Origin: Paulinella micropora
Lineage: Eukaryota; Cercozoa; Imbricatea; Euglyphida
NCBI GenBank assembly: GCA_009731375.1
Contig: BJOX01000012.1
Coordinates: 1,079,879-1,115,098, forward strand
Direction: 5' to 3'
DNA: 35,220 bases
The notes beneath the pieces were generated by a model that was not told the DNA's origin, ran no database searches, and saw only the letters and a list, made by a program, of their open reading frames with translations. Shown one piece after another: positions 34,462-35,220 of this stretch; the first letter of the stretch is position 1; each line of letters starts with the position of its first letter. Made by a program: the position numbers and the translations under genes.

Positions 34462-34963
34462 GAAGGAAGAAGAGGAGACGCAGGAAGTTTATGCGGAGCC
34501 TCCTCAAGAGCGGAGAAGTGACCTAGACGATGACCCGGAGAGGATCGGGGTACGGCTAGAAGATGGTACTATCCATATAGCCTCGCCTACCGCATGGAGG
34601 CAACAACAGGCTCAAGATCCGGAGTTTAAGGAACTCATACAGTTGTATCAGAACCCGGATGAGCTAAAGATGACGAAAGCGATCAAAGATCAAATGAAGG
34701 AGATGGGATGGAGAGATGNNNNNNNNNNGGGATGGAGAGATGGTCTACTGTGGTACAAGGGCCTTCACGGTCGCTATGCGTCACAGCCGGACAAATGGAC
34801 CCTTTGGGTACCGGAGAGTCTGAGACGATTTATATTTGTCGCAGCCCACAATTGCCCACTTTTGGCGCATCCGGGTCGACAAAGAACTCACATGTTCGTA
34901 GCGAGGCGATTCTGGTGGAAGAAGATGAAGGAGGAGATAGAGCATGCATCCCGTGCAAGATAA
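34462..34963 (+). CDS. pol: Integrase N-terminal zinc-binding region
   Basis: A frame open across two 10-N spacers (34452-34461 and 34719-34728). It contains WVPESLRRFIFVAAHNCPLL, then HPGRQRTHMFVARRFWW, the H-H half of the HHCC zinc domain. The CIPC pair appears in the next frame at about 34947, so one base is missing just before it. The spacer at 34719 has the same 14 bases on both sides and is redundant. Confidence 0.76.
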
Positions 34964-35220
34964 ACAAAACACCGCTGAAGGCAAATTTTGGCCTGATCGG
35001 CGAATTTCCTCTTCATGCGGGGATGTTTGAGTTTATACACATTGATCATGTGGGACCTTTCACAGAATCGAAGTGGTTACAAATACCTCCTTACGGCTAT
35101 TGACAGAGCCACCAATTATATGTGGATCATCCCTGTCAAAGACGTGACCGGCAAGACGACGGCCGAGGCGCTGATCGATAGGATCATCTCACAGATCGGA
35201 GTACCAAGAAAGATATGTTC
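34945..35220 (+). CDS. pol: Integrase catalytic core, start (continues past window)
   Basis: CIPCKINKTP completes the zinc domain. FEFIHIDHVGPFTE carries the first catalytic Asp of the DDE integrase. At about 35080 the frame shifts by one base at an A run, and YLLTAIDRATNY then AEALIDRIISQIGVPRKIC continue the core in the new frame to the window edge. The second Asp and the Glu would lie outside. The protein would insert the element DNA into the host genome. Confidence 0.78.

Overview
This is a eukaryotic nuclear contig piece. The evidence is GT-AG introns, several retroelement and DNA-transposon families, and simple-sequence repeats covering well over half of the first 23 kb. There is no operon, rRNA, CRISPR array or prokaryotic gene layout. 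The species cannot be named from the sequence. The piggyBac-like transposase resembles types seen in protists such as oomycetes and other stramenopiles. The LINE fragment belongs to the R2/HERO-like class with a restriction-like endonuclease, common in marine invertebrates but not restricted to them. A microsatellite-rich protist or marine invertebrate fits.

Layout. 1-4.9 kb: GATA, TATG, TATGT and TAGG satellites, two copies of a ~340 bp dispersed repeat, a strong 112 bp hairpin and a ~10-copy higher-order repeat. 4.9-5.9 kb: mostly unique DNA. 5.6-19.5 kb: more satellites, a tRNA-derived SINE in four copies, a second dispersed family in two copies, a 5'-truncated R2/HERO-like LINE on the minus strand, and short exon-like islands. 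Six of these islands (5652-5696, 7589-7663, 12955-13011, 13185-13255, 17423-17480, 19325-19449) have splice signals and matching phases. They may form one plus-strand gene for a small Ser-rich protein whose introns are largely microsatellite. 19.5-24.5 kb: CTT/CCT and ACT/AGT satellites, an isolated exon candidate and AT-rich DNA. 24.5-27 kb: a piggyBac-like transposon with a two-exon transposase. 27.5-35.2 kb: a Ty3/gypsy-type LTR retrotransposon with gag, protease-like region, RT, RNase H and integrase, running off the right edge; its 5' LTR boundary was not identified.

Three themes join the parts. First, several unrelated repeat elements end directly in a satellite tract, which suggests retroposition (or its tails) seeds the microsatellites. 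Second, satellite tracts sit at splice sites of the candidate gene and have duplicated its exons. Third, the Ty3 element has gag and pol in the same frame separated by one TGA, while most later pol frame breaks are single-base shortfalls in short homopolymers, so they may be sequence errors.

Assembly gaps: 10-N spacers at 1319, 2002, 3203, 7433, 19950, 24021, 30102, 34452 and 34719; larger gaps at 3641-3721, 16330-17146 and 26982-27497. Four of the 10-N spacers abut homopolymer or homopolymer-rich tracts, and two have identical sequence on both sides.
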